From: Hafnia alvei
GTDB taxonomy: Bacteria > Pseudomonadota > Gammaproteobacteria > Enterobacterales > Enterobacteriaceae
Assembly (NCBI RefSeq): GCF_964063325.1
Contig: NZ_OZ061315.1
Coordinates: forward strand, 1,054,001-1,118,000
Length of the DNA: 64,000 bases
Reading direction: 5' to 3'
In this document: positions 63,558 through 64,000 of the stretch, in pieces
Position numbering within the stretch: position 1 is the stretch's first letter
Layout of the letters: each line of letters opens with the position of its first letter
The notes under the pieces: generated by a model
What the model was told of the DNA's origin: nothing
The model's input: only the letters and a program-made list of their open reading frames with translations
Databases searched by the model: none
Program-made: the position numbers and the translations under genes

Positions 63558-64000
63558 ATGAGCTCAAATAATCTTTTTTTTCGTTTGTTAAGTCAGCGTC
63601 AAGATGTAATAACGGTTATCTTGTTCGTTATCAGCGCAGCCTGTTTTACACTTTTTTATTACAAAACTGAAACAACAGTTAAGCAGATGGAGTTTTTGTT
63701 GAAACTCTCCAGTGCCCGCAGCGACTTCCTCTCTCTTTCCGCGTCTACGTTTTATAATATAGATAATCAAAAAACGAATAAGCAGCTTAAAGACAGCCAA
63801 TTACAAGCTTTGCAGTTAAGCTATTCAAACTATATTAATTTGCTGCACACTTTTTCAATTCCAGGGCGCTTAAAAGAGAGAGAAGAAACAGCATCAAACG
63901 AATTATTTAATCGCGTTATTAATGCTCGGCATGGCGATTCTGGCATCATGGTATTACCGCAAAATACCCAAAACTTCAGAGCCATCATCGAAGAGTCGTT
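63558..64000 (+). CDS. Partial membrane-anchored protein, unidentified sensor-like
   Basis: An open frame starts MSSNNLFFRLLSQRQDVITV and runs off the window after 147 codons. It has a membrane helix at about residues 18-36 (ITVILFVISAACFTLFYY), followed by a polar, helical region without Cys, which looks like the periplasmic domain of a sensor kinase, chemoreceptor or GGDEF/EAL protein. No domain can be named. A 9-codon frame (63535-63561) overlaps its start by ATGA and could be a leader peptide. Confidence 0.6.
   Translation, partial: MSSNNLFFRLLSQRQDVITVILFVISAACFTLFYYKTETTVKQMEFLLKLSSARSDFLSLSASTFYNIDNQKTNKQLKDSQLQALQLSYSNYINLLHTFSIPGRLKEREETASNELFNRVINARHGDSGIMVLPQNTQNFRAIIEES

Overview
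The window is a chromosomal segment of a gamma-proteobacterium of the order Enterobacterales. The evidence is the tmRNA tag peptide ANDENYALAA, the gene blocks ssrA-smpB / ratA-ratB / bamE-recN-nadK / grpE, rpoE-rseA-rseB-rseC-lepA-lepB-rnc-era-recO-pdxJ-acpS and barA / rlmD-relA, and proteins that align almost along their full length with remembered E. coli or Salmonella sequences. A complete anaerobic cobalamin operon next to this backbone, with AT-rich fimbrial DNA, suggests a Hafnia-like member of the group; that genus-level guess is inference only. No insertion sequence, prophage or CRISPR array was seen.

Region 1 (1-16.4 kb) is one long + strand operon for anaerobic adenosylcobalamin synthesis: cbiABCDETFGHJKLMNQOP, cobU and cobT. 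It covers cobalt chelation (CbiK), ring methylation and contraction (CbiL, H, F, G, D, J, E, T, C), amidation (CbiA, CbiP), aminopropanol attachment (CbiB), an ECF-type cobalt importer (CbiMNQO) and nucleotide-loop assembly (CobU, CobT). Most genes overlap by 1-20 bases. Two gaps hold G/C-rich palindromic repeats (cbiB|cbiC and cbiL|cbiM). cobS, which sits between cobU and cobT in Salmonella and E. coli, is absent here.

Region 2 (16.4-28.7 kb) is accessory surface DNA: a pi-class (P-pilus-like) chaperone-usher fimbrial operon (major pilin, PapH-like subunit, PapC-like usher, PapD-like chaperone, two minor pilins). It runs on into a PglL/Wzy_C-type membrane O-glycan ligase, an EAL-domain protein, a LuxR-type regulator with a degenerate receiver and a PapI/FaeA-like regulator. 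The PapF-like adaptor and a two-domain tip adhesin lie beyond them on the opposite strand. This is the most unusual part of the window: a fimbrial system that may glycosylate its own pilins and be tied to cyclic-di-GMP.

Region 3 (28.7-35.4 kb) is a mixed stretch: a LysR regulator divergent from a TDT-family transporter with a 35-residue membrane mini-protein behind it, an unknown 116-residue protein, a YbjJ-like MFS transporter, a membrane diguanylate cyclase, and a DinI-like SOS gene with a LexA box. It ends in a repeat-rich stretch downstream of ssrA.

Region 4 (35.4-64 kb) is conserved housekeeping backbone: trans-translation (ssrA, smpB), outer-membrane assembly (bamE), SOS repair (recN with two LexA boxes), heat shock (grpE with a sigma-32 promoter), base excision repair (ung), anaerobic stress (grcA with an FNR box), the envelope-stress sigma factor operon, translation and secretion factors, RNase III/Era/RecO, PLP and ACP synthases, the BarA hybrid kinase, the 23S rRNA methyltransferase RlmD and RelA. 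The window ends inside an unidentified membrane-anchored protein gene. Many start codons were moved downstream of the longest open frame, on the basis of ribosome binding sites and family length.
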